Source: Corallincola sp. (GTDB taxonomy: Bacteria; Pseudomonadota; Gammaproteobacteria; Enterobacterales; Neiellaceae). From it: DNA of 13,610 bases. Where the stretch lies: contig JAGOCY010000009.1 in assembly GCA_017998495.1 (NCBI GenBank), positions 1 to 13,610 of the forward strand, given 5' to 3'. Shown here piece by piece: positions 7,265 through 13,610 of the stretch; position 1 is the first letter of the stretch; each line of letters begins with the position of its first letter. The notes under the pieces were generated by a model. The model did no database searches and had not been told where the DNA came from. It saw nothing but the letters and a program-made list of their open reading frames with translations. A program made the position numbers and the translations under genes.

Positions 7265-7867
7265 TTATTCGGCGTGCCAGCGATTCTCCGTGACTCGGAA
7301 ATAGTCGAAGGTGCAGCGGAAGTCTTGGCCGGTGGGGCTGCAGGCATAGGGGCCAACGGTTACCGTCTTGGGTGCCTGATGGAGGTGGGCAATGCGCATC
7401 TGCTGCCAGCGCTGGCCATCATGGCTAAAGTCCAGTTTGACGTCGTCACCACGCCGGCTGAGGCGGTAATGCAACTGGCGCACCGAGGATGGCAGATCGC
7501 TGGTGGCCCAGTCGGAATAACCGAGGTTGGTGACCACCGAGCCAACCCGGCTGAGGCTGTCATCCTCATATTCGCAGCTGGCCTTGACCCAATTGTTGCT
7601 GTCGATGCGCAGCAGGATCCCAGCCTGGTCATATTGCTGGCGCGGCTCGAACCTGACGCCGACGCTGGCTTCAAAATCGCCGGCCACGGCCATTAACAGA
7701 GCGTGGCCATCATCGCGGCGAAAGCCGTAGTGGGTGCGTTGCCACAGATCGGTATTGGCGCCAGTGGTCAGCTGCAGCCCTTGCTGCAGCTGCCACTGCG
7801 GTGGTGGATTGAACCAGTTGAGTCCGGCGGCTAACTGCGGTTGGTCAAAGCGGCAATCGAGCAGCAT
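7265..7867 (-). CDS. DUF1349 (Ree1-like) domain protein
   Basis: A 200-residue soluble protein made of one DUF1349 domain, a concanavalin-like beta-sandwich also found in the yeast enolase regulator Ree1. Family hallmarks seen are TDLWQRTHYGF (39-49), YDQAGILLRID followed by NNWVKASCEYEDD (79-103), and VGPYACSPTGQDFRCTFDYF (171-190). The ATG at 7867 is preferred because GGAGG (complement of 7875-7879) lies 7 bases upstream and the domain begins at once; a TTG at 7921 would add 18 unrelated residues without a Shine-Dalgarno. No signal peptide, so cytosolic. The bacterial role is unknown; a carbohydrate-binding fold is suggested by the family only. It lies 69 bases downstream of the chemoreceptor gene on the same strand. 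Confidence 0.88.
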   Translation of the reverse strand: MLLDCRFDQPQLAAGLNWFNPPPQWQLQQGLQLTTGANTDLWQRTHYGFRRDDGHALLMAVAGDFEASVGVRFEPRQQYDQAGILLRIDSNNWVKASCEYEDDSLSRVGSVVTNLGYSDWATSDLPSSVRQLHYRLSRRGDDVKLDFSHDGQRWQQMRIAHLHQAPKTVTVGPYACSPTGQDFRCTFDYFRVTENRWHAE

Positions 7868-7874
7868 CTGTGGG

Positions 7875-7879
7875 CCTCC
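7875..7879 (-). promoter_or_regulatory. Shine-Dalgarno that sets the DUF1349 gene start
   Basis: CCTCC on the plus strand gives GGAGG on the coding strand, 7 bases before the ATG at 7867. This decides for the internal ATG over the longer TTG-initiated frame. Confidence 0.75.
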
Positions 7880-7936
7880 ATGAACGGGCTGGGGCTGGCC
7901 GGTGGTGGCCCATTGTGCCAAGGATCCGGGCAGAGA

Positions 7937-9451
7937 TCAGTGATTCACCCGCAGCAGCGACATCTGCTGTTGCAGGGCCTGCTGCTGGTGCTGCAGCTGG
8001 CTGGTGAGCTGATCAAACTGCCCGAGCAGTGCCGCTACCCCGTCGTTACGCTGGCGGATCTGGTTGGCGCTTGCGGCCATGCTGTGGCTGACGTTGCGCT
8101 GTTCGTCGGTGGCGGTGGCGATCTCGCTCGACAGGCTCTGGATCTGCTGCAGGGCGGTGCCGAGCGTATCCACGGCGGTGGCCACCGCCTTGCTGGCATC
8201 CAGGCTCTGGCCAGAGATCTGCTGACAGTGGGCCATCAGCGCCACCGTTTGCTCGGAGCCGCTTTGCAGATCGCGGATCAGCTGGGTGATCTCGGTGGTG
8301 GACTGCTGGGTGCGCGCGGCCAGACTGCGGACCTCATCCGCCACCACCGCAAAACCACGCCCCATTTCGCCGGCACGGGCTGCTTCAATGGCGGCATTGA
8401 GGGCCAACAGGTTGGTCTGTTCGGCCACGGCGGTGATCACCGCAACTACCTTATCGATCGCCTGGCAGGCATGGTTGACCTCATGCACCCGCGTTGAGGC
8501 TTCACCCAGTTGGCTGGCCAGCTGGGTATTGATGGTCAGATTACGGCTGTTGGCATCGCGTACCTGGCGCTCTTCATGGCCAGCGGTGACCGCCAACTGA
8601 GCCGCTTGGGCGGCATGATCGGCAATAGTACGAGCGGCGGCCGACATCTGCTCGATGGCTGATGCTAGCGAGTCGGTCTCACGTCGGGTCAGATCGCTTT
8701 CGCGGCTGAGGGTGGTTTCACCATCCAGCAGGGCCTTGGCCGATTGCCCCAGTTCATCGGCGATGCGACGCGCTTCGGCCACCAGATTGGTGAGCAGCGC
8801 GGTCATAGCTCTGAACCTGTCCATCGCTTCGCCCCCACCGCTGGTGGTGAGCCGCAGGTCAAGATGCTGGCCATCCGCCAACATCTGATTAAAGGCGCTA
8901 CGCAGGCTGGCGCTGTCGCGCGCTTCGCGATCGGCGCTGACTGCGACCGCGATCAAAAAGGCTGTTTCGACCACCACATAGCCAGCGTGAATAAACACCC
9001 GCAGCCAGTGGTCGCTCATGTCGGAGAACAGCCAGACGCCGTAGCCATGATGCTGCAGATAGCAGAACAGTAGATGGTGGACGGCAATGAAGGTGGCGGC
9101 GGCGAGCAATACCAGCCAGTCGCGGAATACCACCAGAAAGGCGAGCACGACAAAGACGCCAAAGTGCATCTCGATCATCCCTTGGGCGAGATGGATCTGC
9201 AGCGCAACCAGCGCCATCGCCACCAGCCCCTGAGTGAGCGCCGCCGCGCGGCTGGCCGGCATCAACGCTGGCAGGCCGATGCCAATACCGAGCAGGGGCA
9301 GGCCCCAGAGCAGAGCCGTAGACCAGCTGTCATACCAAGGGGCGAGCACCAGGCAGTAGATGAACATGCCGATCAGCGTCAGGTTGAGCAACCGTTGCCC
9401 TTTGAGGGCGCGCTGGCGGAGCAGATCGTTGGGGCTGGTAGTGATCGACAT
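7937..9451 (-). CDS. Methyl-accepting chemotaxis protein with a multi-pass membrane input region
   Basis: A 504-residue chemoreceptor. The N-terminal ~172 residues are mostly hydrophobic, with about five or six membrane segments (roughly 22-40, 45-63, 70-90, 97-130 and 150-172), and no large periplasmic ligand domain. A short HAMP-like linker follows (about 195-225, [16 protein letters not shown]). The rest is the long coiled-coil signalling domain with the CheA/CheW-contacting hairpin tip at about 344-382 ([35 protein letters not shown]). Met363 replaces the usual Gln of GEQGRG. No C-terminal NWxxF-type CheR tether is present; the tail is Gln-rich. The membrane part has several His residues (H86, H96, H125, H126, H134, H135). 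The start has a clear GGAGGA Shine-Dalgarno. No sigma-28 flagellar promoter was found upstream. The ligand is unknown. Confidence 0.93.
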   Translation of the reverse strand: MSITTSPNDLLRQRALKGQRLLNLTLIGMFIYCLVLAPWYDSWSTALLWGLPLLGIGIGLPALMPASRAAALTQGLVAMALVALQIHLAQGMIEMHFGVFVVLAFLVVFRDWLVLLAAATFIAVHHLLFCYLQHHGYGVWLFSDMSDHWLRVFIHAGYVVVETAFLIAVAVSADREARDSASLRSAFNQMLADGQHLDLRLTTSGGGEAMDRFRAMTALLTNLVAEARRIADELGQSAKALLDGETTLSRESDLTRRETDSLASAIEQMSAAARTIADHAAQAAQLAVTAGHEERQVRDANSRNLTINTQLASQLGEASTRVHEVNHACQAIDKVVAVITAVAEQTNLLALNAAIEAARAGEMGRGFAVVADEVRSLAARTQQSTTEITQLIRDLQSGSEQTVALMAHCQQISGQSLDASKAVATAVDTLGTALQQIQSLSSEIATATDEQRNVSHSMAASANQIRQRNDGVAALLGQFDQLTSQLQHQQQALQQQMSLLRVNH

Positions 9452-9539
9452 CGGTCCTCCGCGGGTTGCTAAAGTCTGGGTTGCCCCAGGCTAAGGCCAT
9501 AACAGACCAAAATAAGTGGGGTTTACGTGCCGCTTCTGC

Positions 9540-9872
9540 TCAGGGATCAGGCTGGGGCCAGGTGGCGGCAGGGGGTAGCCGCCGGCTTAGCCATTGGCCA
9601 AACATCACCCAGTCTCCTAACAGACTGTAAACCGGGTAGCTAAAGGTGGCCGGGCGGTTGTGCTCATGCTGCCAGTGGCCGAACCAGGCGTAGCCATAGC
9701 CGGCTAGTGGCATGGCGATTAGCCACCAGCGACTGACCAGTAGTGACAAAAACAGGGCGACCAGAACCAGCGTGGAGCCCAGATAATGCAAGCGACGGCA
9801 ACCTGGGGTGCGGTGCTGACTGAGATAAAAGGGATAGAAGTCGGCAAAACGCTGAAAGCGGCGTTGGCTCAT
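9540..9872 (-). CDS. Mpo1-like (DUF962) small membrane protein
   Basis: A 110-residue protein with two hydrophobic segments (about 31-46 and 48-64) and the DUF962/YGL010w pattern: FYPFYLSQHRTPGCRRLHYLG with His20 and His29, then GYAWFGHWQHEHNRPATFSYPVYSLLGDWVMF with His66, His69 and His71. The yeast relative Mpo1 is an iron-dependent dioxygenase of 2-hydroxy fatty acids, and conserved His residues bind the metal. Bacterial members keep the same histidines, so a similar reaction is plausible but not shown. The ATG at 9872 is chosen because the conserved domain starts there; its Shine-Dalgarno is poor, and the longer upstream frame (to 10100) looks noncoding and would overlap the neighbouring divergent promoter. 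Confidence 0.82.
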   Translation of the reverse strand: MSQRRFQRFADFYPFYLSQHRTPGCRRLHYLGSTLVLVALFLSLLVSRWWLIAMPLAGYGYAWFGHWQHEHNRPATFSYPVYSLLGDWVMFGQWLSRRLPPAATWPQPDP

Positions 9873-10042
9873 GGCTGCCGTCCGGTGACCGGGCACTGCT
9901 TCAAGTGTGGCCGAGTGAGGGGGCCGCGCCAGTAAGGGGGTAACCATTGCGGTGAGGCGTAGCGAGCGGGCGGTCACAGTTCGACAATCTGGCAAGCTCT
10001 TTGCTGTGTGACCCTCAGTAACGCTTGGCCAAAGGAGCAGCC
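9873..10042. promoter_or_regulatory. Divergent control region between the Mpo1-like and oxidoreductase genes
   Basis: This 170-base gap holds a sigma-54 type promoter (9990-10005), three copies of the hexamer GTGACC or its complement (9885-9890, 9972-9977, 10008-10013), and a dyad CACT-N6-AGTG (9894-9907). GGTCACA (9972-9978) and TGTGACC (10007-10013) form an inverted repeat that brackets the promoter. Which gene each element controls is inference; the promoter orientation points to the oxidoreductase. Confidence 0.45.
9990..10005 (+). promoter_or_regulatory. Sigma-54 (-24/-12) promoter for the NirB-like oxidoreductase
   Basis: TGGCAAGCTCTTTGCT matches the sigma-54 consensus TGGCACG-N4-TTGCW at all but one fixed position (A for C). 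The invariant GG (9991-9992) and GC (10003-10004) are exactly 10 bases apart, as required. Transcription would start near 10016, about 27 bases before the ATG at 10043 and upstream of its AGGAG Shine-Dalgarno (10033-10037). Such promoters need an enhancer-binding activator and are common for nitrogen metabolism genes. Confidence 0.65.
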
Positions 10043-11422
10043 ATGAACCTAATGGATAGTGACATGACCGGTCCCGGCGGGCTGGATCATCAGGGGCCAC
10101 CGTTGGTGGTGGTGGGCACCGATGTGGCCGCGCTGGCGGTGATCGAGGAGTTGCGACTGCGTGGCTATGGCGGGCGTATCCAACTCTTTGGTGATCGTCC
10201 TTATGGTGCCGCAGAGCAGGAACGGCTGGCCCAGGTACGACGGCGCACGGCGCTGGAGTATCACGAGGTGCCGATCCTGGCGGTGGACCGCCGCCGTCAG
10301 GCGGTCACTGACATGGCCGGCCGTTCGCACTTGTATCAGACCCTGATCCTGGCCACCGGCTGTCGGCCACGGGTGCCCGGTATTCCCGGAGTTGGCAGCG
10401 CCGGTGTGCATCTGATTTATCAACTGGAGCAGCTATCAGGCCTGTTGGAACGCCTAGATCCGGCGCAGCCGACGGCGGTGGTGGGTGGTGGGCTGTTGGG
10501 GATGACGGCGGCGGCGGCCCTGGCCGAGCACGGCTTTGCCAGTGTGCATCTGTTGCAGCAGGAAGCACGGCTGATGCACAACCGCCTCGATGATGATGCG
10601 GCCGCCATGCTGCAGCAGCAGTTACAGCAGCAGGGAGTTGAGGTTCAGCTGGATGCTGGCGTGGTGGCGGTGGAGAGTGACCATGGCCGGGTGGTGGCGG
10701 TGCGCCTGCGCGATGGTTCGGCGCTGACGGTGAGCCAGGTGATCCTGGCCACTGGCATTCGGCCCAATACCCAGCTGGCCCGCGATGCTCAGCTGCGCAC
10801 CAGCCATGGTGTGCTGGTGGATGACCGGCTGCGCACCAGTGTGGCCGGCATCCACGCCTTGGGCGCCTGCGCCGAGCATCGCGGCGTCGTTCACGGCCTA
10901 GTGGGGCCTGGGCTGGAGCAGGCAGCCGTGCTGGCGGCATTGCTGATGGGCGAGCAGGCCCAGTACCTAGGCTCAATGAGCGTTAATCAGCGCGAGATCG
11001 CGGGTGCGGCCGTCTTCAGTCATGGCGTGGTTAGTGAGTTGCGGCGCAGCCCGTTCATCATCACCCGCGAGTATCGTGACCCGGCCAAACAGATCTACCG
11101 TCGGCTGGTGCTGGAGCGTGGGGTGCTGATCGGGGCTCTGGCCGTTGGCCCGTTGCCGGAACGGGCGAGGCTGGAGGAGGCAATCAACAGTGGTCGCCGT
11201 CTGTCGCTGTGGCAGCAGTGGCAGTTTCGGTTAAGCGGCAGCCTGTGGTCGCGCCGCCAGTTGCTGCTCCATCAGGCGCCGCCAGCCACTGTGGTCTGTC
11301 GCTGTACTGGGGCAACCGCCAGGATGCTGCGGACCAGTGAGGGTGGGGCTGACCGGGCCGGTACAGTCTGTGGCGCCTGTCGTAGCCAGTTGCCAGACTC
11401 TTTACCGCTGGCGACCCCTTAG
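10043..11422 (+). CDS. NirB-like NAD(P)H oxidoreductase with C-terminal [2Fe-2S] (BFD-like) motif
   Basis: A 459-residue protein of the pyridine nucleotide-disulfide oxidoreductase superfamily, closest in layout to the N-terminal half of the nitrite reductase large subunit. The NAD(P)H-binding motif GGGLLG (148-153) is intact and two ATG motifs (LILATGCRPR at 102-110, VILATGIRPN at 233-242) are present. The first Rossmann motif is degenerate (GTDVAA at 25-30 in place of GxGxxG), the usual YDRxxLS FAD loop is replaced (around 54-64), and the acidic residue of the GD/GE motif is lost (GACAEHRG, 274-281). Cys419, Cys421, Cys443 and Cys446 form CxC...CxxC, as in bacterioferritin-associated-ferredoxin domains, with a short spacing. 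The ATG at 10043 is chosen for its AGGAG 5 bases upstream. No siroheme or nitrite reductase domain follows, so the electron acceptor is unknown. Confidence 0.85.
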   Translation: MNLMDSDMTGPGGLDHQGPPLVVVGTDVAALAVIEELRLRGYGGRIQLFGDRPYGAAEQERLAQVRRRTALEYHEVPILAVDRRRQAVTDMAGRSHLYQTLILATGCRPRVPGIPGVGSAGVHLIYQLEQLSGLLERLDPAQPTAVVGGGLLGMTAAAALAEHGFASVHLLQQEARLMHNRLDDDAAAMLQQQLQQQGVEVQLDAGVVAVESDHGRVVAVRLRDGSALTVSQVILATGIRPNTQLARDAQLRTSHGVLVDDRLRTSVAGIHALGACAEHRGVVHGLVGPGLEQAAVLAALLMGEQAQYLGSMSVNQREIAGAAVFSHGVVSELRRSPFIITREYRDPAKQIYRRLVLERGVLIGALAVGPLPERARLEEAINSGRRLSLWQQWQFRLSGSLWSRRQLLLHQAPPATVVCRCTGATARMLRTSEGGADRAGTVCGACRSQLPDSLPLATP

Positions 11423-11448
11423 CGGTAGTGCACCATGGCCTTGCTATT

Positions 11449-11488
11449 GCACCACAATGGTGAGTGTGCTGTCGCGCCATTGTGGTGC
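11449..11488. repeat. Perfect 12-bp inverted repeat between convergent genes, NtrC-box-like arms
   Basis: GCACCACAATGG (11449-11460) and its exact reverse complement CCATTGTGGTGC (11477-11488) flank a 16-base spacer, between the stop codons of the oxidoreductase and tesA. As RNA this forms a long hairpin that could end transcription from both sides, although no T-run follows on either strand. Each arm also resembles the NtrC consensus GCACC-N5-GGTGC with one mismatch: GCACCACAATGGTGA (11449-11463) and GCGCCATTGTGGTGC (11474-11488). Confidence 0.6.
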
Positions 11489-11498
11489 CTTGTGGCGC

Positions 11499-12140
11499 CT
11501 AAAGCAGTGGTTGCAGCGTTGGCCAGATATTGTCGAGCAATTTAGGCTGCGCTTCGGCGGTGGGGTGAATACCGTCTCGTTGCATCAGCTCCGGGTTGGT
11601 GCCGATGCCATCGAGAATGAATGGCACCAGCGGGGTGTCGGTGGCGCTGGCTACGTCGCTGAAGCTGGCACGAAACTGGTCGCTGTAACGCTTGCCGTAG
11701 TTGGGCGGGATCTCGATGCCGGCCAGCAGCACCTTGGCGCCGGCCTCACGGCTGAGGGTGATCAGCTGGCTGAGGTTATGGCGCAGGGTTTTTATGGGGT
11801 AGCCGCGCAGGCCATCATTACCCCCCAGCTCCACGATCACCAACGCGGGCCGATGGCTGGCCAGCAGGGCGGGTAGCCGACCGAGTCCATCACCGCTGGT
11901 ATTGCCGCTGATACTGGCATTCACCACCCGATAGCCAAAGCCCTTGGCGCTGAGCCGCTGCTGTAGCAGGGTTACCCAGCTCTGCTCTGGGTTGAGACCG
12001 TAGCCAGCGCTGATGCTATCGCCCAGCACTAGCAGCACCTGGTCAGCGGCGCGCAAAGGCAGGGCTAGCAGGAGAGTGATCCAGAAGATGGCCAAGGTAC
12101 GTAGCGTTAACAACTGGCGCACAGATAACAGGGTGCTCAT
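11499..12140 (-). CDS. tesA: TesA: periplasmic GDSL acyl-CoA thioesterase / lysophospholipase / arylesterase
   Basis: A 213-residue SGNH hydrolase with an N-terminal signal peptide (Arg8 and Arg14, core about 15-28, cleavage near LRA-AD at 31-33), so it acts in the periplasm. The four SGNH blocks are present: GDSISAGYG with nucleophile Ser42, SGNTSGDG with Gly79, ELGGNDGLRG with Asn108, and the DGIHP block with Asp189 and His192. This completes a Ser-Asp-His triad, and the length matches E. coli TesA (208). The family cleaves acyl thioesters, lysophospholipids and aryl esters in vitro. The ATG at 12140 is preferred over that at 12146 because GGAG (complement of 12148-12151) is 7 bases before the former and only 1 before the latter. 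It is divergent from ybbA, the same order as in E. coli. Confidence 0.94.
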   Translation of the reverse strand: MSTLLSVRQLLTLRTLAIFWITLLLALPLRAADQVLLVLGDSISAGYGLNPEQSWVTLLQQRLSAKGFGYRVVNASISGNTSGDGLGRLPALLASHRPALVIVELGGNDGLRGYPIKTLRHNLSQLITLSREAGAKVLLAGIEIPPNYGKRYSDQFRASFSDVASATDTPLVPFILDGIGTNPELMQRDGIHPTAEAQPKLLDNIWPTLQPLL

Positions 12141-12306
12141 GCTCATACTCCACAGGGTGCCTTTGAGGGCTAGCTAACGGCTGGCAACAGTTTTGTCATT
12201 GCCTGCGCCGCAGTGACTACCAACACTGACAGGCTGCTGTCTGCTGCTTTGCATACGCAGCATGGCTGCCACAGGTTCTTTCATGCCGTTCAGGCCAGGT
12301 TACAGG
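12141..12306. promoter_or_regulatory. Divergent tesA/ybbA intergenic region
   Basis: These 166 bases separate the divergent starts and must hold promoters for both genes. TTGTCA (12193-12198) resembles a -35 hexamer for ybbA, but the matching -10 position is poor. A short dyad CAGTG-N8-CACTG (12211-12228) is the only other structure seen. No confident promoter call can be made. Confidence 0.3.
12148..12151 (-). promoter_or_regulatory. Shine-Dalgarno that decides the tesA start
   Basis: CTCC on the plus strand reads GGAG on the coding strand. It is 7 bases before the ATG at 12140 and 1 base before the ATG at 12146, so initiation at 12140 is favoured. Confidence 0.6.
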
Positions 12307-13032
12307 ATGCCGATGATGATTGTTGCCCACCAGCTTGCCAAGCGCGTGACTACTGCCGAAGGCCCCTTAACCATTCTCGAGGCGGTCAGCCTTGAGGTGG
12401 CCGCAGGCGATAGTCTGGCCATTGTTGGCGCTTCCGGTTCTGGCAAATCGACCTTGCTCGGGATTCTGGCCGGTCTGGATGGCGCCAGCAGCGGCACCAT
12501 CCGCTTGGGCCAGCATGAGCTGAGTGCGCTGGATGAAGAGGGGCGGGCGCGGATCAGGGCCGAGCTGGTGGGCTTTGTGTTCCAGTCGTTTCAGTTGCTA
12601 CCAGGGCTGACTGCGTTGGAGAACGTGATGATGCCGTTGGAACTGCATGGTAAGCCTGAGCCACGGGCGCGGGCTGAGAGCTTTCTGCAGCGGGTGGGGC
12701 TGAGCCACCGCCTTCACCACTATCCGCGCCAGCTGTCCGGCGGTGAGCAACAGCGAGTGGCGATTGCCCGTGCCTTTGCCAGCGAGCCCAAGGTGCTGTT
12801 TGCCGACGAACCTACAGGCAACCTCGATAGTGCCACTGGCGCCCGCATCATCGAACTACTGTTTGAGCTCAATGCCGCCCAGCACACCACCCTGATTCTG
12901 GTAACTCATGAAGCGCGTCTGGCGCAACGTTGCCGGCGCCAGTTGACACTGGAAGCGGGGCGGGTGGTGAGCCTGACCAGCGCGGCGCCGCCGAGCGAGC
13001 GCGCGGCCGCTGCAGCCGCCGGGGGTTACTGA
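12307..13032 (+). CDS. ybbA: YbbA-type ABC transporter ATP-binding protein
   Basis: A 241-residue ATPase of the LolD/MacB group. It carries Walker [10 protein letters not shown] (41-49, Lys47), the Q-loop [10 protein letters not shown], the ABC signature LSGGEQQR (143-150), Walker [13 protein letters not shown] with Asp167 and Glu168, and the H-loop His201. The text closely follows E. coli YbbA, including the FVFQSF and [12 protein letters not shown] segments, and the position divergent from tesA and followed by a ybbP-like permease agrees. Starts at 12307, 12313 and 12316 are all possible; AGG at 12304-12306 would suit 12313, while CCAGG at 12295-12299 suits 12307. The C-terminus is Ala-rich and ends by sharing one base with the next start, so the two subunits are translationally coupled. 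Substrate unknown. Confidence 0.93.
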   Translation: MPMMIVAHQLAKRVTTAEGPLTILEAVSLEVAAGDSLAIVGASGSGKSTLLGILAGLDGASSGTIRLGQHELSALDEEGRARIRAELVGFVFQSFQLLPGLTALENVMMPLELHGKPEPRARAESFLQRVGLSHRLHHYPRQLSGGEQQRVAIARAFASEPKVLFADEPTGNLDSATGARIIELLFELNAAQHTTLILVTHEARLAQRCRRQLTLEAGRVVSLTSAAPPSERAAAAAAGGY

Positions 13033-13610
13033 TGTTGGCCTGGCGTCTGCTGTGGCGCAACTGGCGTAGCGGTGAGGTACGTATTCTCGCTGGCGCCCTG
13101 CTGCTGGCAGTGGCGGTGGTGACGGCCGTGGCCGTGTTTGCTGATCGCATGGAGCGCTCTTTGAGCCGCGAGAGCAATAGCTATCTGGCCGCTGATCGGG
13201 TGATAGAAGGGCGATTGCCGCTCCCGGATGAGTGGTTGATTGAGCCTGCGCGCTTTGGCCTGGCTCAGGCCCAGGTGGCCGAATTCAGCTCGATGGTCTT
13301 TGCCGGTGACGAGATGGTGCTGGCCTCGGTCAAGGCGGTGGGTGAGGGTTATCCGTTGCGTGGTCAGCTGGAGGTTTCCACCACCCCCTTCGCCACTGGC
13401 GCTGACGTCGTTGTTACTCAAGCCATTCCAGCCCGCGGCGAGGCCTGGGTCGATTCGCGGCTGTTGCCACAGCTCGGCTTGTCTCTGGGGGATCAGCTGC
13501 AGGTGGGGGAACTGACCCTGACCATCCGCCAGCTGGTGATCCGCGAACCTGATGGCAGCCGAGGTTTTTCGGTGATGGGGCCGCGGGTGATGATCAACCT
13601 GGCGGATCTG
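13032..13610 (+). CDS. ybbP: YbbP-type ABC transporter permease, N-terminal part
   Basis: The frame opens at the ATG at 13032, overlapping the ybbA stop (TGATG), and runs open to the end of the window, so 193 N-terminal residues of a normally ~800-residue permease are seen. It starts [19 protein letters not shown], has one membrane segment at about 18-37, then a periplasmic region with SDRMEKGL-like text (ADRMERSLSRESNSYLAADRVI), SSMVFAGDEMVLASVKAVGEGYPLRGQL, and near the end FSVMGPRVMINLADL. These follow E. coli YbbP block by block. The family has FtsX/MacB-like permease units and would pair with YbbA. The transported molecule is not known. Stop lies beyond the window. Confidence 0.9.
   Translation, partial: MLAWRLLWRNWRSGEVRILAGALLLAVAVVTAVAVFADRMERSLSRESNSYLAADRVIEGRLPLPDEWLIEPARFGLAQAQVAEFSSMVFAGDEMVLASVKAVGEGYPLRGQLEVSTTPFATGADVVVTQAIPARGEAWVDSRLLPQLGLSLGDQLQVGELTLTIRQLVIREPDGSRGFSVMGPRVMINLADL

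Noticed and set aside
7841..8497. 218-residue plus-strand open frame
   Set aside because: Lies almost entirely antisense to the chemoreceptor signalling domain, with a Gly/Leu/Ala-biased product and no recognised motif.
9452..9539. Possible flagellar (sigma-28) promoter for the chemoreceptor
   Set aside because: The 88-base gap has no TAAAG/GCCGATAA pair at the right spacing; only a weak -10-like TGTTAT was seen on the minus strand.
9873..10100. N-terminal extension of the Mpo1-like frame up to 10100
   Set aside because: The extra 76 residues lack family similarity and would cover the sigma-54 promoter and the start of the divergent gene; the conserved domain begins at the ATG at 9872.
10305..10976. 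223-residue open frame on the minus strand inside the oxidoreductase gene
   Set aside because: Pro/Ala/Arg/His-rich low-complexity translation, typical of the antisense frame of a GC-rich gene; the plus-strand gene has clear domain motifs.
12257..12269. GCAGC-ATG-GCTGC dyad around an upstream ATG for ybbA
   Set aside because: Short, with the ATG at 12262 lacking a Shine-Dalgarno and giving an N-terminus not found in YbbA; likely chance.

Overview
The window is a dense, GC-rich stretch of ordinary bacterial chromosome. Genes are close-packed, Shine-Dalgarno sites are clear, and no insertion sequence, phage gene, CRISPR array, tRNA or rRNA was seen. Gene content points to a gammaproteobacterium: the divergent tesA / ybbA-ybbP arrangement known from E. 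coli, an NAD-malic enzyme of the E. coli MaeA (SfcA) type, a DUF6279 lipoprotein, and a Cfa-DUF2878-chalcone isomerase-like-DUF3833 string of the kind I recall from Vibrio and Shewanella. I cannot name the genus from sequence alone.

Layout. (1) 1-2094, plus strand: the 3' end of a cyclopropane-fatty-acid-synthase-type methyltransferase, then a DUF2878 membrane protein, an exported chalcone-isomerase-like protein and a DUF3833 lipoprotein, probably one envelope-lipid operon. (2) 2193-3995, plus: a long-chain acyl-CoA synthetase. Its ribosome-binding site can be folded into a hairpin. (3) 4043-4465, minus: a 140-residue protein I do not recognise, divergent from (4) 4507-5433, a DUF6279 lipoprotein. 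(5) 5412-9872, minus: NAD-malic enzyme (its 3' end overlaps the lipoprotein gene), a DUF1349 protein, a methyl-accepting chemotaxis protein and a small Mpo1-like (DUF962) membrane protein. (6) 10043-11422, plus: a NirB-like NAD(P)H oxidoreductase with a C-terminal [2Fe-2S] motif, behind a good sigma-54 promoter match. (7) 11499-12140, minus: TesA. (8) 12307 to the window end, plus: YbbA ATPase and the start of the YbbP permease, translationally coupled.

How the genes may work together. Several concern lipids: Cfa-type methyltransferase, acyl-CoA synthetase, TesA thioesterase/lysophospholipase, and the Mpo1-like protein, whose yeast relative oxidises 2-hydroxy fatty acids. YbbA-YbbP belong to the LolD/MacB-like ABC class. 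The malic enzyme links C4 acids to pyruvate and has a near-consensus FNR/Anr-type box upstream.

The most unusual locus is the oxidoreductase at 10043-11422. It keeps the NAD(P)H-binding motif and four cluster cysteines, but three sequence elements that normally bind FAD are altered and the cysteine spacing is shortened. It sits behind a near-perfect -24/-12 element and is followed by a 12-bp inverted repeat whose two arms resemble NtrC boxes. No intergenic gap exceeds 300 bases; the longest are about 164-170 bases and are described in the entries below.
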